Below, piece after piece: positions 1 to 6,326 of a DNA stretch of 8,626 bases. Below the pieces are notes generated by a model. The model was given only the letters and a program-made list of their open reading frames with translations, had not been told where the DNA came from and made no database searches. Source of the DNA: Acidimicrobiia bacterium (lineage in GTDB: Bacteria; Actinomycetota; Acidimicrobiia; Acidimicrobiales; Ilumatobacteraceae); NCBI GenBank assembly GCA_013811855.1, contig JACCUL010000562.1, positions 1-8,626 on the forward strand. Reading direction: 5' to 3'. Made by a program: the position numbers and the translations under genes. Position 1 is the first letter of the stretch; each line of letters starts with the position of its first letter.

Positions 1-218
1 TCTGCCTCTACGTCGACCCGCGGTGGAAGACATCCGGCGTCGGCAGCACACTCCTGGACGCCGCCATCGAGTGGGCGCGAGAGCGTGGGGCAACCGCGAT
101 CGAGGCGTACCCGAATCTCAAACCGGATTTCATGGGACGGTTGGAGGCGTTCGAGCGGCGCGGCTTCTCCCGAACGAGGGTGGCAGGGACACGTTCGATC
201 GTCCGGCTCGCGCTGTAG
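1..218 (+). CDS. GNAT-family N-acetyltransferase, C-terminal part (5' end outside window)
   Basis: The gene enters from the left edge. Complete codons begin at base 3 and give 71 residues before a TAG stop at 216-218. The visible part starts in beta-strand 4 (LYVDPRWKTSGVGSTLL), followed by a helix (DAAIEWARERG). This is motif A of the GNAT fold, where the R-x-x-x-x-G-x-G-type loop binds the acetyl-CoA pyrophosphate. Next come a strand (ATAIEAYPN), the alpha4 region (MGRLEAFERRGF) and a final strand; the FERRGF stretch is the usual motif B ending. GNAT enzymes move an acetyl group from acetyl-CoA to an amine. The substrate cannot be read from this fragment because the N-terminal half is missing. 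It runs convergent to the dehydrogenase, 83 bp away. The family call is fairly sure, the specific role unknown. Confidence 0.85.
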   Translation, partial: CLYVDPRWKTSGVGSTLLDAAIEWARERGATAIEAYPNLKPDFMGRLEAFERRGFSRTRVAGTRSIVRLAL

Positions 219-301
219 TCACACTCGCACCTGCGCGGAACTGCCGATCTGGCGCGTCCTCGGCGGCCCATCTGCACCCCCACCATTTCGCCGACAGACG
301 A

Positions 302-1369
302 CTAGGCCCGTCCGGTCCAGATTCGCCGGTCCGGCGGCACGGCGGCCATGCGTTGTTCGGCCAGGCGTTCGGCGGCGGTCGTCGGGGTGATGCCGCCTGT
401 CTCCGCCGCTCGCAGCAGGTCGAGCGTGGTGGCGCGGATGCCGGCCGTGCGGGCCTTCGCCCGCTCGAAGTCGAAGCCCAGTCGTTCGTCGGCCACCTGG
501 ATCACGCCGCCCGCGTTGACCACGTAGTCGGGGCAGTAGACGATGCCCCGATCACGCAGCCGCTCGTCGATGCCGGCGTGGGCGGCCTGGTTGTTGGCGG
601 CGCCGCAGACGATCGCCGCCCGCAGGACGTCGACGACCGTGTCGTCGAGGATGCCGCCGAGCGCGCACGGCGAGTAGACGTCGAGGGGCCCGCGCACGAG
701 CGCGTCCGTATCGGCGACGACCTCGACCTCCGGGTGGCGCGTGGTCACCCACTCGATCGCCGCCGCCGAGACGTCGGTGACCACCACCGCCGCGCCGTCC
801 TCGATGAGGTGGTCGACGAGGTGGCGGCCGACCTTGCCCACCCCGCTGACGCCGACACGGCAGCCGGAAAGGTCAGCCGCGCCCCAGCGGTGCTCGGCCG
901 CGGCCAGCATGCCCTCGTGCACGCCGAAGGCCGTGAGGACGCTCGAGTCGCCGGCGCCACCGGCGGACTCGCTGCGCCCGGTGACGAAGTCGCACGTCTC
1001 GGCGACCACGTCCATGTCCTCGACGTACGTGCCGACGTCGCACGCCGTGATGTAGCGCCCGCCGAGTCCCTGCACGAAGCGGCCGTACGCCCGGAGCAGC
1101 TCGGGCGACTTGTCGCGCCCTGGGTCGCCGACGATGACCGCCTTGCCCCCGCCGTGGTCGAGCCCGGCGAGGGCGTTCTTGTAGGCCATCGCCAGGCTGA
1201 GGTCGAGCACGTCGACGACGGCCGCGTCGAGCGACGGATAGGGGTGGAAGCGGGTGCCGCCCAGGCCGGGTCCGAGCGCCGTGGAGGACAGTGCGATCAC
1301 CGCCCGGAGGCCGGTCACCGGGTCGTGACAGAACGTGATCTGCTCGTGGCCGGTCGTGGCGAGGTCCAT
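302..1369 (-). CDS. vdh: NAD-dependent valine/leucine-type amino-acid dehydrogenase
   Basis: A 355-residue Glu/Leu/Phe/Val dehydrogenase. It oxidatively deaminates a branched-chain amino acid to the 2-oxo acid plus ammonium with NAD+, feeding branched-chain catabolism or acyl-CoA precursor supply. Numbered from ATG 1369, the substrate loop ALGPGLGGTR is near residues 31-40. The family lysines are K64 (MAYKNALAG) and K76 (DHGGGKAVI), and the catalytic aspartate is D111 (TACDVGT). The Rossmann dinucleotide loop GVGKVG is at 176-181 with acidic D199 at the end of strand 2. CGAANNQ (256-262) and DYVVNAGGVIQVADE (281-295) are typical of the family. Length and motifs match Streptomyces valine dehydrogenase as I recall it. 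Leucine dehydrogenase is the main alternative, since substrate choice cannot be settled by eye. A GTG at 1372 immediately precedes the ATG. I prefer the ATG because it lies 8 nt after a -10-like TAGCGT, which suggests a leaderless or nearly leaderless mRNA. It is divergent from the phosphate operon. Confidence 0.9.
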   Translation of the reverse strand: MDLATTGHEQITFCHDPVTGLRAVIALSSTALGPGLGGTRFHPYPSLDAAVVDVLDLSLAMAYKNALAGLDHGGGKAVIVGDPGRDKSPELLRAYGRFVQGLGGRYITACDVGTYVEDMDVVAETCDFVTGRSESAGGAGDSSVLTAFGVHEGMLAAAEHRWGAADLSGCRVGVSGVGKVGRHLVDHLIEDGAAVVVTDVSAAAIEWVTTRHPEVEVVADTDALVRGPLDVYSPCALGGILDDTVVDVLRAAIVCGAANNQAAHAGIDERLRDRGIVYCPDYVVNAGGVIQVADERLGFDFERAKARTAGIRATTLDLLRAAETGGITPTTAAERLAEQRMAAVPPDRRIWTGRA

Positions 1370-1377
1370 CACTCGCC

Positions 1378-1387
1378 ACGCTAGGTT
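1378..1387. promoter_or_regulatory. Overlapping divergent -10 elements sharing a CTAG core
   Basis: Only 26 bp separate the divergent dehydrogenase (ATG at 1369, minus) and PhoU-like gene (TTG at 1396, plus). On the plus strand TAGGTT (1382-1387) fits the TANNNT -10 consensus and ends 8 nt before the TTG. On the minus strand TAGCGT (1383 down to 1378) also fits and ends 8 nt before the ATG. The two hexamers overlap on the palindromic CTAG/TA step. No convincing -35 box is visible for either direction. Neither gene has a well-spaced Shine-Dalgarno sequence (GGGA at 1390-1393 is too close to the TTG), which fits leaderless translation. Transcription start sites are inferred. Confidence 0.5.
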
Positions 1388-1395
1388 CCGGGACC

Positions 1396-2007
1396 TTGCG
1401 GTTCCGCCTGCTGCCCACCGACGACCGGTTCTTCGAGCTGTTCAACGATGCTGCCGCCAACGTCGCCGACTGCGCGAGGGAGCTGCAGCACAGCCTCGCC
1501 GGCGGGCAGGACGGCCTCGAATCGGTGATCGCCTGTGAGCGTCGCGGCGACGAGTTGACCCGCGACATCCTGCGCCGTCTGCACACGTCGTTCGTCACGC
1601 CGTTCGATCGCGAGGACATCCATGCACTGGCCGAGGAGCTCGACGACGTCGTCGACGACATGTTGGAGGTCGCCCATCGCCTGCGGCTCGGGAACCGTGA
1701 CATCGCGCAGGTGCCGGAGCTGCGCGAGCAGTGCGACCTGCTCGTGCAGATGGCCGACGAGGTCGTCGCGCTCGTCGCCCGGCTGGAGTCCAAGAAGGGC
1801 ATCCAGGAACACCTCGACACGATCGATCGGATGGAGACGGCGGGCGACGGCCTCTACCGGCAGGCGCTGACCCGGCTGTACTCCGGCGAGCTGAAGGCCT
1901 TGGCCGTCCTCCACTGGAAGGACGTGATCGAGGCGATGGAGAACGCGCTGGACACGCTCGAGGACGTCTCCAACGTCGTCGAAGCCATCGTGCTCAAACA
2001 CGCCTGA
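1396..2007 (+). CDS. PhoU-like DUF47 protein (Pit accessory protein)
   Basis: A 203-residue, all-helical protein of the DUF47/PhoU-related family that commonly precedes pit genes and is thought to modulate Pit-type phosphate transport. It has no signal peptide or membrane helix, so it is probably cytoplasmic at the membrane face. Family marks are ACERRGDELTRDI (46-58), the conserved TPFDREDIHALAEELDDVVDD (68-88) with its acidic E-x-x-x-D-type metal-binding pattern, and a C-terminal HWKDVIEAMENALDTLEDVSN (173-193). The two three-helix halves resemble each other, as in PhoU. Translation starts at a TTG; no ATG or GTG is better placed, and the protein begins at the usual family position (RFRLLPTDDRFFELF). 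It is the first gene of the operon: its TGA ends 5 nt before the Pit ATG, so the two are almost certainly co-transcribed. Confident on family; the effect on transport is inferred from known pairs. Confidence 0.9.
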   Translation: MRFRLLPTDDRFFELFNDAAANVADCARELQHSLAGGQDGLESVIACERRGDELTRDILRRLHTSFVTPFDREDIHALAEELDDVVDDMLEVAHRLRLGNRDIAQVPELREQCDLLVQMADEVVALVARLESKKGIQEHLDTIDRMETAGDGLYRQALTRLYSGELKALAVLHWKDVIEAMENALDTLEDVSNVVEAIVLKHA

Positions 2008-2012
2008 GCGAC

Positions 2013-3007
<995 letters not shown>

Positions 3008-3008
<1 letters not shown>

Positions 3009-3052
3009 TGAGGTTCACCGACAGATGTGGCCGCCGAGGCCTCGGCCTCTGA
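3008..3052 (+). CDS. Possible 14-codon coupled mini-ORF between pit and the microprotein gene
   Basis: The Pit stop TGA (3006-3008) shares its last base with an ATG that opens a frame of 14 codons, MRFTDRCGRRGLGL, ending in TGA at 3050-3052. That stop again shares its last base with the ATG of the next gene. The peptide is basic (four Arg) with a single Cys and matches no family I recognise. Two TGATG junctions exactly flanking such a short frame suggest a relay that lets ribosomes leaving pit reinitiate step by step, with the peptide itself perhaps unimportant. It could also be chance, since TGATG is common at GC-rich gene borders. There is no sign of selection on the peptide that can be judged by eye. 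Confidence 0.3.
3036..3049 (+). repeat. Short hairpin just upstream of the microprotein start
   Basis: GAGGC (3036-3040) and GCCTC (3045-3049) form a 5-bp GC-rich stem around a CTCG tetraloop, ending 2 nt before the ATG at 3052. It contains the only SD-like GAGG in the area, so when folded it would hide that sequence. It could make translation of the microprotein depend on ribosomes opening the stem while reading the preceding mini-ORF. Five base pairs is short and could be chance in GC-rich DNA. Confidence 0.3.
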
Positions 3053-3222
3053 TGGACCGCAGAGCGCTGTTCTTCTTCGGGGCCGCCGTTGTGGCGGCGA
3101 TGCTGGCCCCCGTCACCGAGCACGAGCACCGGTGGGTGCCGATCGCGCTGGCGATCGTCTACGTCGTGCTGGGCGTGGCGTCGTGGGCCGATCACCACAC
3201 GCACAGCCAGTTGGGTCGCTGA
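3052..3222 (+). CDS. Small two-helix His-rich membrane protein, function unknown
   Basis: A 56-residue protein with two hydrophobic segments, about 6-20 (LFFFGAAVVAAML) and 29-45 (VPIALAIVYVVLGVASW). The N-terminus MDRR is basic, so by the positive-inside rule both ends should be cytoplasmic and the short loop outside. The loop carries EHEHRW (H24, H26) and the tail DHHTH (D47, H48, H49, H51), giving His clusters on both faces of the membrane. I know of no named family. An in-frame ATG at 3025 would add nine residues (MWPPRPRPL), but 3052 is favoured because it overlaps the preceding stop in TGATG. The gene's own TGA (3220-3222) overlaps the DUF2855 ATG the same way. Position in the operon suggests a Pit- or metal-related accessory role, which is inference only. 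Confidence 0.7.
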   Translation: MDRRALFFFGAAVVAAMLAPVTEHEHRWVPIALAIVYVVLGVASWADHHTHSQLGR

Positions 3223-4307
3223 TGGACGTCGAGGTCGTTCGCCGCGACCTGGCCACTGCCCGTCTCGTGCCCGGCCGGCCGTTGCCGGACGAGCCGCCGG
3301 CCGGGACCGCGCTGGCCCGCATCGAGTCGTTCGCGCTGACGGCGAACAACGTCACATACGCCGTGACCGGTGACCTGCTCGGCTACTGGCGGTTCTTCCC
3401 CGCGGCGGACGAGCGGTACGGGCGCGTGCCGGTCTGGGGGCACGCCGAGATCGTCGCGTCGTCGTGCCCGGGCGTGGAGGTCGGCGGGCGCTGCTACGGC
3501 TTCTGGCCGACGTCGAGCCACCTCTTGCTGGCGCCCGTCGACATCGGTCCCGGAGGTTTCGTCGACGGCACCGCCCACCGGGCCGATCTGCCGGACGTGT
3601 ACAACCGCTACGAGCGGGCCGCCGACCGCAACGACGTCGATCCCGACGGCGAGGCGCGCGCCGCCCTCTGGCGCCCGCTGTTCACGACATCGTTCCTGCT
3701 CGACGACTGGATCGGCTCCGCGGCCGACGGCGACACCGGCGATCCGATCGTGATCTCCTGCGCGTCGAGCAAGACCGCGCTCGGCCTGGCCCACCTGTTG
3801 CGGGCCCACGGACGGGGCGAGGTGGTCGGGCTCACGTCGGCCGGGCACGTCGAGTTCTGCGGGCGCACCGGCGTGTACGACCGCGTGGTCGCCTACGACG
3901 AGCTACCGGAGGGTCTCGGCGCCGGCCCGGCCACGTACGTCGACATCGCCGGCAACCCGACCGTCACGGCAGCCGTCCACCGCCACCTCGGTGACCGCCT
4001 GCGGCGCAGCGTCCGGGTCGGGTTCACTCACCACGACGCGCCGCCACCCTCCGGATCCGGGAACTCGCGGCCCGGACCGGCTCCCGAGATGTTCTTCGCC
4101 CCCGATCACGTCCGCCGCCGCCTGGCCGACTGGGGTGGCCCCGGCTTCGCCGAACGCCTCGCCGCGGCCCGGAACGGCTTCGAATCCGGCCCCGCCGCCG
4201 CCATCACGCTCGAACGGATCAACGGCGCCGATGGTGTCCTCTCGACCTGGCGCCAGCTCGTCGCCGGCACCGCCGATCCCCGCCTCGGCTTCGTCTGCTC
4301 GTTCTGA
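3222..4307 (+). CDS. DUF2855 family protein
   Basis: A 361-residue soluble protein of the DUF2855 family, recognised from its conserved stretches: FALTANNVTYAVTGDLLGYW (37-56), VPVWGHAEIVAS (69-80), GGRCYGFWPTSSHLLLAP (88-105), DVYNRY (125-130), WRPLFTTSFLLDDW (150-163), ISCASSKTALGLAHLLR (178-194) and VVGLTSAGHVEFCGRTGVYD (201-220). The arrangement looks like a medium-chain dehydrogenase/reductase-type fold, with an N-terminal GroES-like part and a nucleotide-binding-like half, but the SSKTALGLA segment replaces a classic GxGxxG loop. Cofactor and substrate are unknown. Members often sit beside unrelated metabolic genes, so context helps little. It is the last gene of the phosphate operon, joined to the microprotein by TGATG. 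A proline-, serine- and glycine-rich insertion (HHDAPPPSGSGNSRPGPAPE, 270-289) looks like a flexible loop. Family assignment is solid, function unknown. Confidence 0.85.
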   Translation: MDVEVVRRDLATARLVPGRPLPDEPPAGTALARIESFALTANNVTYAVTGDLLGYWRFFPAADERYGRVPVWGHAEIVASSCPGVEVGGRCYGFWPTSSHLLLAPVDIGPGGFVDGTAHRADLPDVYNRYERAADRNDVDPDGEARAALWRPLFTTSFLLDDWIGSAADGDTGDPIVISCASSKTALGLAHLLRAHGRGEVVGLTSAGHVEFCGRTGVYDRVVAYDELPEGLGAGPATYVDIAGNPTVTAAVHRHLGDRLRRSVRVGFTHHDAPPPSGSGNSRPGPAPEMFFAPDHVRRRLADWGGPGFAERLAAARNGFESGPAAAITLERINGADGVLSTWRQLVAGTADPRLGFVCSF

Positions 4308-4317
4308 CGTGTACCTC

Positions 4318-4323
4318 TAGCCT
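4318..4323 (+). promoter_or_regulatory. Putative -10 element for corA
   Basis: In the 26-bp gap after the DUF2855 stop, TAGCCT fits TANNNT and ends 10 nt before the GTG start at 4334. There is no Shine-Dalgarno sequence between them, so a nearly leaderless corA mRNA separate from the upstream operon is plausible. No clear -35 box is present. It resembles the TAG-starting hexamers at 1378-1387. Confidence 0.4.
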
Positions 4324-4333
4324 GGCGCACCCA

Positions 4334-5314
4334 GTGGCCACGATCAGTATCCGGGCGTTCGGGGGCCGCTCGGAGCCCGGCGCCGTCAGCGACGATCTCG
4401 CTGCCGTATCGGTGCTGCTCGACGAGCAGGCGACGGCGGTGTGGGTCGACGTCGAGGACGCCGACGAGCCGACGCTCGAGGTGCTGGCCGACGAGCTCGG
4501 GCTGCACCACCTCGCCGTCGAGGACGCCCTCGACGTGCACCAGCGCGACAAGTACGTGCATTACGACGAGCACGCCTTCTTCGTCTGCCACGACGCCGAG
4601 CTCGACGTCGAGGCCGCGCAGCTCAGGACGAAAGAGGTCGCCGCGTTCATCGGCGACCGCTGGCTGGTGACCGTGCATGCGGGGTGCCGGGCGCTCGTCG
4701 ACGGGGTGGCCGGACGCCCGGGCCTGACCCACAAGGCACCCGACCTGGCGCTCGGGTTCGTGCTGTACGGGTTGCTCGACGCCGTGCTCGACCGCTACTT
4801 CGGCGTGCTCGACGCCTTCGAGCGGTTCTACGACGGGGCCGCCGATCAAGTCTTCGCCGACGTGCCCATCCCGCCACAGGACCAGCGGCGCTGGTTCGAG
4901 ATGCGCAAGGCGCTGAACGCGTTCGATCGCATCGTGCGCCCGCTCGGCGACGCCGTCGACACGATGGTGCACCAGGACCTCGACCGCTTCCCGGTGGCGG
5001 CGCACCCGTACCTGCGCGACATCGCCGGCGAGGTGAGCCAGGTGCGCGACGAGGCGACCGGTCTGCGCGAGCTGGTCCGCCAGATCGTCGACGTCAACAT
5101 CATGCAGCGCGACTACCGCCAGAACGTCGGGATGAAGAAGGTCACCAGCTGGGCCGCGATCATCGCCGTGCCCACCCTGGTGACCGGCTACTACGGCATG
5201 AACGTGCCGTACCCGGGCTCCGGCGAGACGTGGGGGGTGGTCGTGGCCAGCGGCGTCAGCGTCGCCACGGCGCTCGGTCTCTACGCGTCGTTCCGCCGCC
5301 GGGGTTGGCTCTAG
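4334..5314 (+). CDS. corA: CorA-family magnesium/divalent cation transporter
   Basis: A 326-residue channel-type transporter for Mg2+, and possibly Co2+ or Ni2+, of the CorA family, which works as a membrane pentamer. The N-terminal alpha/beta cytoplasmic domain (1-150) includes the typical LADELGLHHLAVEDALDVHQ (51-70). Long helices fill 150-265, including the stalk helix (VNIMQRDYRQNVGMKKVTSW, 254-273). The signature is complete: TM1 about 270-286, then YYGMNVP (286-292) with the GMN selectivity motif at 288-290, a short acidic extracellular loop (PGSGETW), and TM2 about 301-319. The basic C-terminus FRRRGWL is the usual CorA ending. Start: GTG 4334 gives the expected N-terminus (MATISIRAF), and no ATG lies nearby. 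It follows the phosphate operon by 26 bp but has a probable promoter of its own. It is convergent with the secreted protein gene. Zn2+ transport (ZntB-like) is a less likely alternative. Confidence 0.95.
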   Translation: MATISIRAFGGRSEPGAVSDDLAAVSVLLDEQATAVWVDVEDADEPTLEVLADELGLHHLAVEDALDVHQRDKYVHYDEHAFFVCHDAELDVEAAQLRTKEVAAFIGDRWLVTVHAGCRALVDGVAGRPGLTHKAPDLALGFVLYGLLDAVLDRYFGVLDAFERFYDGAADQVFADVPIPPQDQRRWFEMRKALNAFDRIVRPLGDAVDTMVHQDLDRFPVAAHPYLRDIAGEVSQVRDEATGLRELVRQIVDVNIMQRDYRQNVGMKKVTSWAAIIAVPTLVTGYYGMNVPYPGSGETWGVVVASGVSVATALGLYASFRRRGWL

Positions 5315-5330
5315 GCGCCGGCCCCGGCGG
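5296..5330. terminator. GC-rich inverted repeat between convergent genes, possible bidirectional terminator
   Basis: CCGCCGGGG (5296-5304) and CCCCGGCGG (5322-5330) are perfect 9-bp inverted arms with a 17-nt loop. The left arm lies in the last corA codons and the right arm in the 26-bp convergent gap. A smaller alternative stem, CGCCG/CGGCG (5316-5320/5325-5329), competes with it. There is no U-tract on either side, so this is not a classic intrinsic terminator. U-less hairpins have been proposed as terminators in actinobacteria. The left arm may simply reflect corA coding. Confidence 0.35.
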
Positions 5331-5340
5331 TCGCGACGGA

Positions 5341-6003
5341 TCAGCCCGTCGTGGTCGGCGCCGTCGTGTCCTCGGTCGTCGGCGTGGTGTCGTCCGCGGG
5401 TTCGTCGGTGTCGTCGGTCCACTCGTCGGTCGCGCGATCCTCGGACCACCAGCCGGGTCCGCGCCCCGGGCCGCCGGGGCCACCGGGCCCATGGTGACCG
5501 AACCCGAAGCCCTCGTTGACGCCCTCGGTGATCCGCTCCTCCAGGTCGGCCGCCCGCTCGGCCGCCTCGTCCTCGGTCAGCCGGCCGTCGGCCACGGCCT
5601 CGTCGAGATGGGTCTGGGCGGCGGCGACGAGTGCGTCGATGACGGCTTGGGGCTCGACGCCGTTGGCCTCCGCGATCTCGGCAAGGGTCGAACCGTCGCG
5701 GAGCTGCTCCAACAGCTCGGTCTCGTCGATGCCGATGGCATCGGCGGCGGCGTCGAGGGCGACCAGCGCCCGACCGTGGCCGAAGTCGCCCGGTCCGTGC
5801 TCGGGTCGGGCCGCATCGAACGCCTCGTCGACGGCTGTCGCCTGCTCCTGGGTGAGCGTGCCGTCCTCCACCAGTCCGTCAAGGACGCCGCCGACCCAGT
5901 CGTCGCCGATGCCGTGGGCCGCGGCGGAGAGTGGGCCGACGGCGAGGATGCCGGCGCCGATGGCCGCCGACCCTCCGATCAGCACGCGGGTGCTGCGTCG
6001 CAT
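5341..6003 (-). CDS. Secreted acidic protein with repeated helical DG-LT motif, function unknown
   Basis: A 220-residue exported protein. A signal peptide is clear: basic MRRSTR, hydrophobic VLIGGSAAIGAGILAV, then PLSAAAHG with likely cleavage after A29. The mature part has a motif near 40-60 (VLDGLVEDGTLTQEQATAVDE) that recurs at 132-152 (HLDEAVADGRLTEDEAAERAA). Both are helix-DG-xLT-helix units like those in many small actinobacterial secreted proteins. Between them lies an HTH-like stretch, LLEQLRDGSTLAEIAEANGV (97-116). The end is a low-complexity tail: a Gly/Pro/His part (GFGFGHHGPGGPGGPGRGPG, 165-184), then an Asp/Glu/Thr-rich run to the C-terminus. ATG 6003 is chosen because it starts the signal peptide and has a good SD (GAAAGGA) 7 nt upstream. 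The frame stays open to 6243 but that part is not protein-like. It is not a known enzyme; a cell-surface or envelope role is a guess. Confidence 0.8.
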   Translation of the reverse strand: MRRSTRVLIGGSAAIGAGILAVGPLSAAAHGIGDDWVGGVLDGLVEDGTLTQEQATAVDEAFDAARPEHGPGDFGHGRALVALDAAADAIGIDETELLEQLRDGSTLAEIAEANGVEPQAVIDALVAAAQTHLDEAVADGRLTEDEAAERAADLEERITEGVNEGFGFGHHGPGGPGGPGRGPGWWSEDRATDEWTDDTDEPADDTTPTTEDTTAPTTTG

Positions 6004-6010
6004 GGTGTGG

Positions 6011-6017
6011 TCCTTTC
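6011..6017 (-). promoter_or_regulatory. Strong ribosome binding site for the secreted protein gene
   Basis: On the minus strand GAAAGGA lies 7 nt before the ATG at 6003. It is one of the best Shine-Dalgarno sequences in the window and decides the start against a longer open frame reaching 6243. It contrasts with the apparently leaderless starts of the dehydrogenase, PhoU-like and corA genes. Confidence 0.7.
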
Positions 6018-6121
6018 GTCGTGCACCGGGAATGGTTGGTGCGGGGGTGAGACCAGGGTGACGGACCGACGTAAGAGCACGACGAGCGCGAGGTGAGATC
6101 TGGCGGGGCGGAGCTGGGTCG

Positions 6122-6165
6122 CCTCGTGCCGAGGTGCCAGCCGGCCCGCCGGCGCCTCCAGGCGC
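6122..6165. repeat. Cluster of three short GC-rich hairpins
   Basis: Three adjacent small inverted repeats lie within 44 bp: CCTCG-TGC-CGAGG (6122-6134), GCCGGC-CC-GCCGGC (6140-6153) and GCGCCT-CC-AGGCGC (6152-6165). The last two share bases and would be alternatives. They sit 120-160 bp upstream of the secreted gene's start, so they could lie in its 5' leader if transcription begins further right. Each alone is expected by chance in GC-rich DNA. Their clustering next to the 48-nt hairpin is the reason to list them. Confidence 0.35.
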
Positions 6166-6200
6166 TTCGCCCTCGGGCTCCCCGAACCCGCGACGCCCTG

Positions 6201-6248
6201 GAAGTGTGAGCTGAGACAGCGGAAATCCGCCGTCTGGACTCACACTTC
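6201..6248. repeat. Long 48-nt imperfect palindrome / hairpin
   Basis: Perfect 10-bp outer arms GAAGTGTGAG (6201-6210) and CTCACACTTC (6239-6248) enclose a 3x3 internal loop, then AGAC/GTCT (6214-6217/6232-6235), a 1x1 mismatch, then GCGG/CCGC (6219-6222/6227-6230) closed by the AAAT loop (6223-6226). In all, 18 pairs are formed. The outer arms are AT-richer than the surroundings, so chance GC pairing does not explain it. It could be a terminator or RNA element on either strand, a dyad operator, or a small dispersed palindromic repeat. No T-run follows it on either strand. Confidence 0.75.
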
Positions 6249-6326
6249 AGCCGGAGGCAGGCCAACCGCAGATCGGCGTCCCTATCGACGGGATGGTACG
6301 GAGGGCGGCGTGCGACACTGGTGTCC

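Larger units (their letters stand above)
6004..6326. other. 323-bp divergent intergenic region, non-coding
   Basis: This is the longest gene-free stretch, between the divergent secreted-protein and crotonase genes. From the left it holds the SD at 6011-6017, about 100 bp without obvious structure, a cluster of small GC hairpins (6122-6165), the strong 48-nt hairpin (6201-6248), and about 75 bp leading to the crotonase start. No convincing -35/-10 pair was found in either direction. GACACT (6314-6319) lies 7 nt before ATG 6327 but breaks the TANNNT rule at its first base. The open frames here have a composition that does not look protein-like (Gly/Pro/Arg runs). Confidence 0.6.

Noticed and set aside
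241..266. Imperfect 7-pair inverted repeat (CTGCCGA...TCGGCGG, one G-T) in the 83-bp convergent gap, as a terminator.
   Set aside because: The stem is short with a G-T pair and a 12-nt loop, and no T-run follows; it is expected by chance at this GC content.
23..1384. Open frame of 453 codons on the plus strand opposite the dehydrogenase gene.
   Set aside because: It is antisense to a clearly conserved dehydrogenase, its composition (Arg/Gly/Asp/His-rich) matches no fold, and it would overlap the GNAT end. GC-rich DNA commonly gives such shadow frames.
1731..2012. Upstream extension of the Pit frame into the PhoU-like gene, which could be read as a fusion.
   Set aside because: The added residues are Arg/Gly-rich and not hydrophobic, and the Pit family N-terminus fits ATG 2013 exactly.
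5341..5440. Repetitive GTCGTCGGTG-like DNA as a tandem repeat or CRISPR-like array.
   Set aside because: It encodes the Thr/Asp-rich tail of the secreted protein. The units are irregular, with no conserved repeat-spacer pattern.
4441..6096. Open frame of 551 codons on the plus strand across corA and the secreted gene.
   Set aside because: It is out of frame with corA and antisense to the secreted gene; the translation is Arg-rich low complexity.
6004..6243. N-terminal extension of the secreted protein frame.
   Set aside because: A signal peptide and a strong SD both place the start at 6003. The extension is proline/glycine/arginine-rich and overlaps the hairpins.
6314..6319. GACACT 7 nt before the crotonase ATG as a -10 element.
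   Set aside because: The first base breaks the TANNNT consensus and no -35 supports it.
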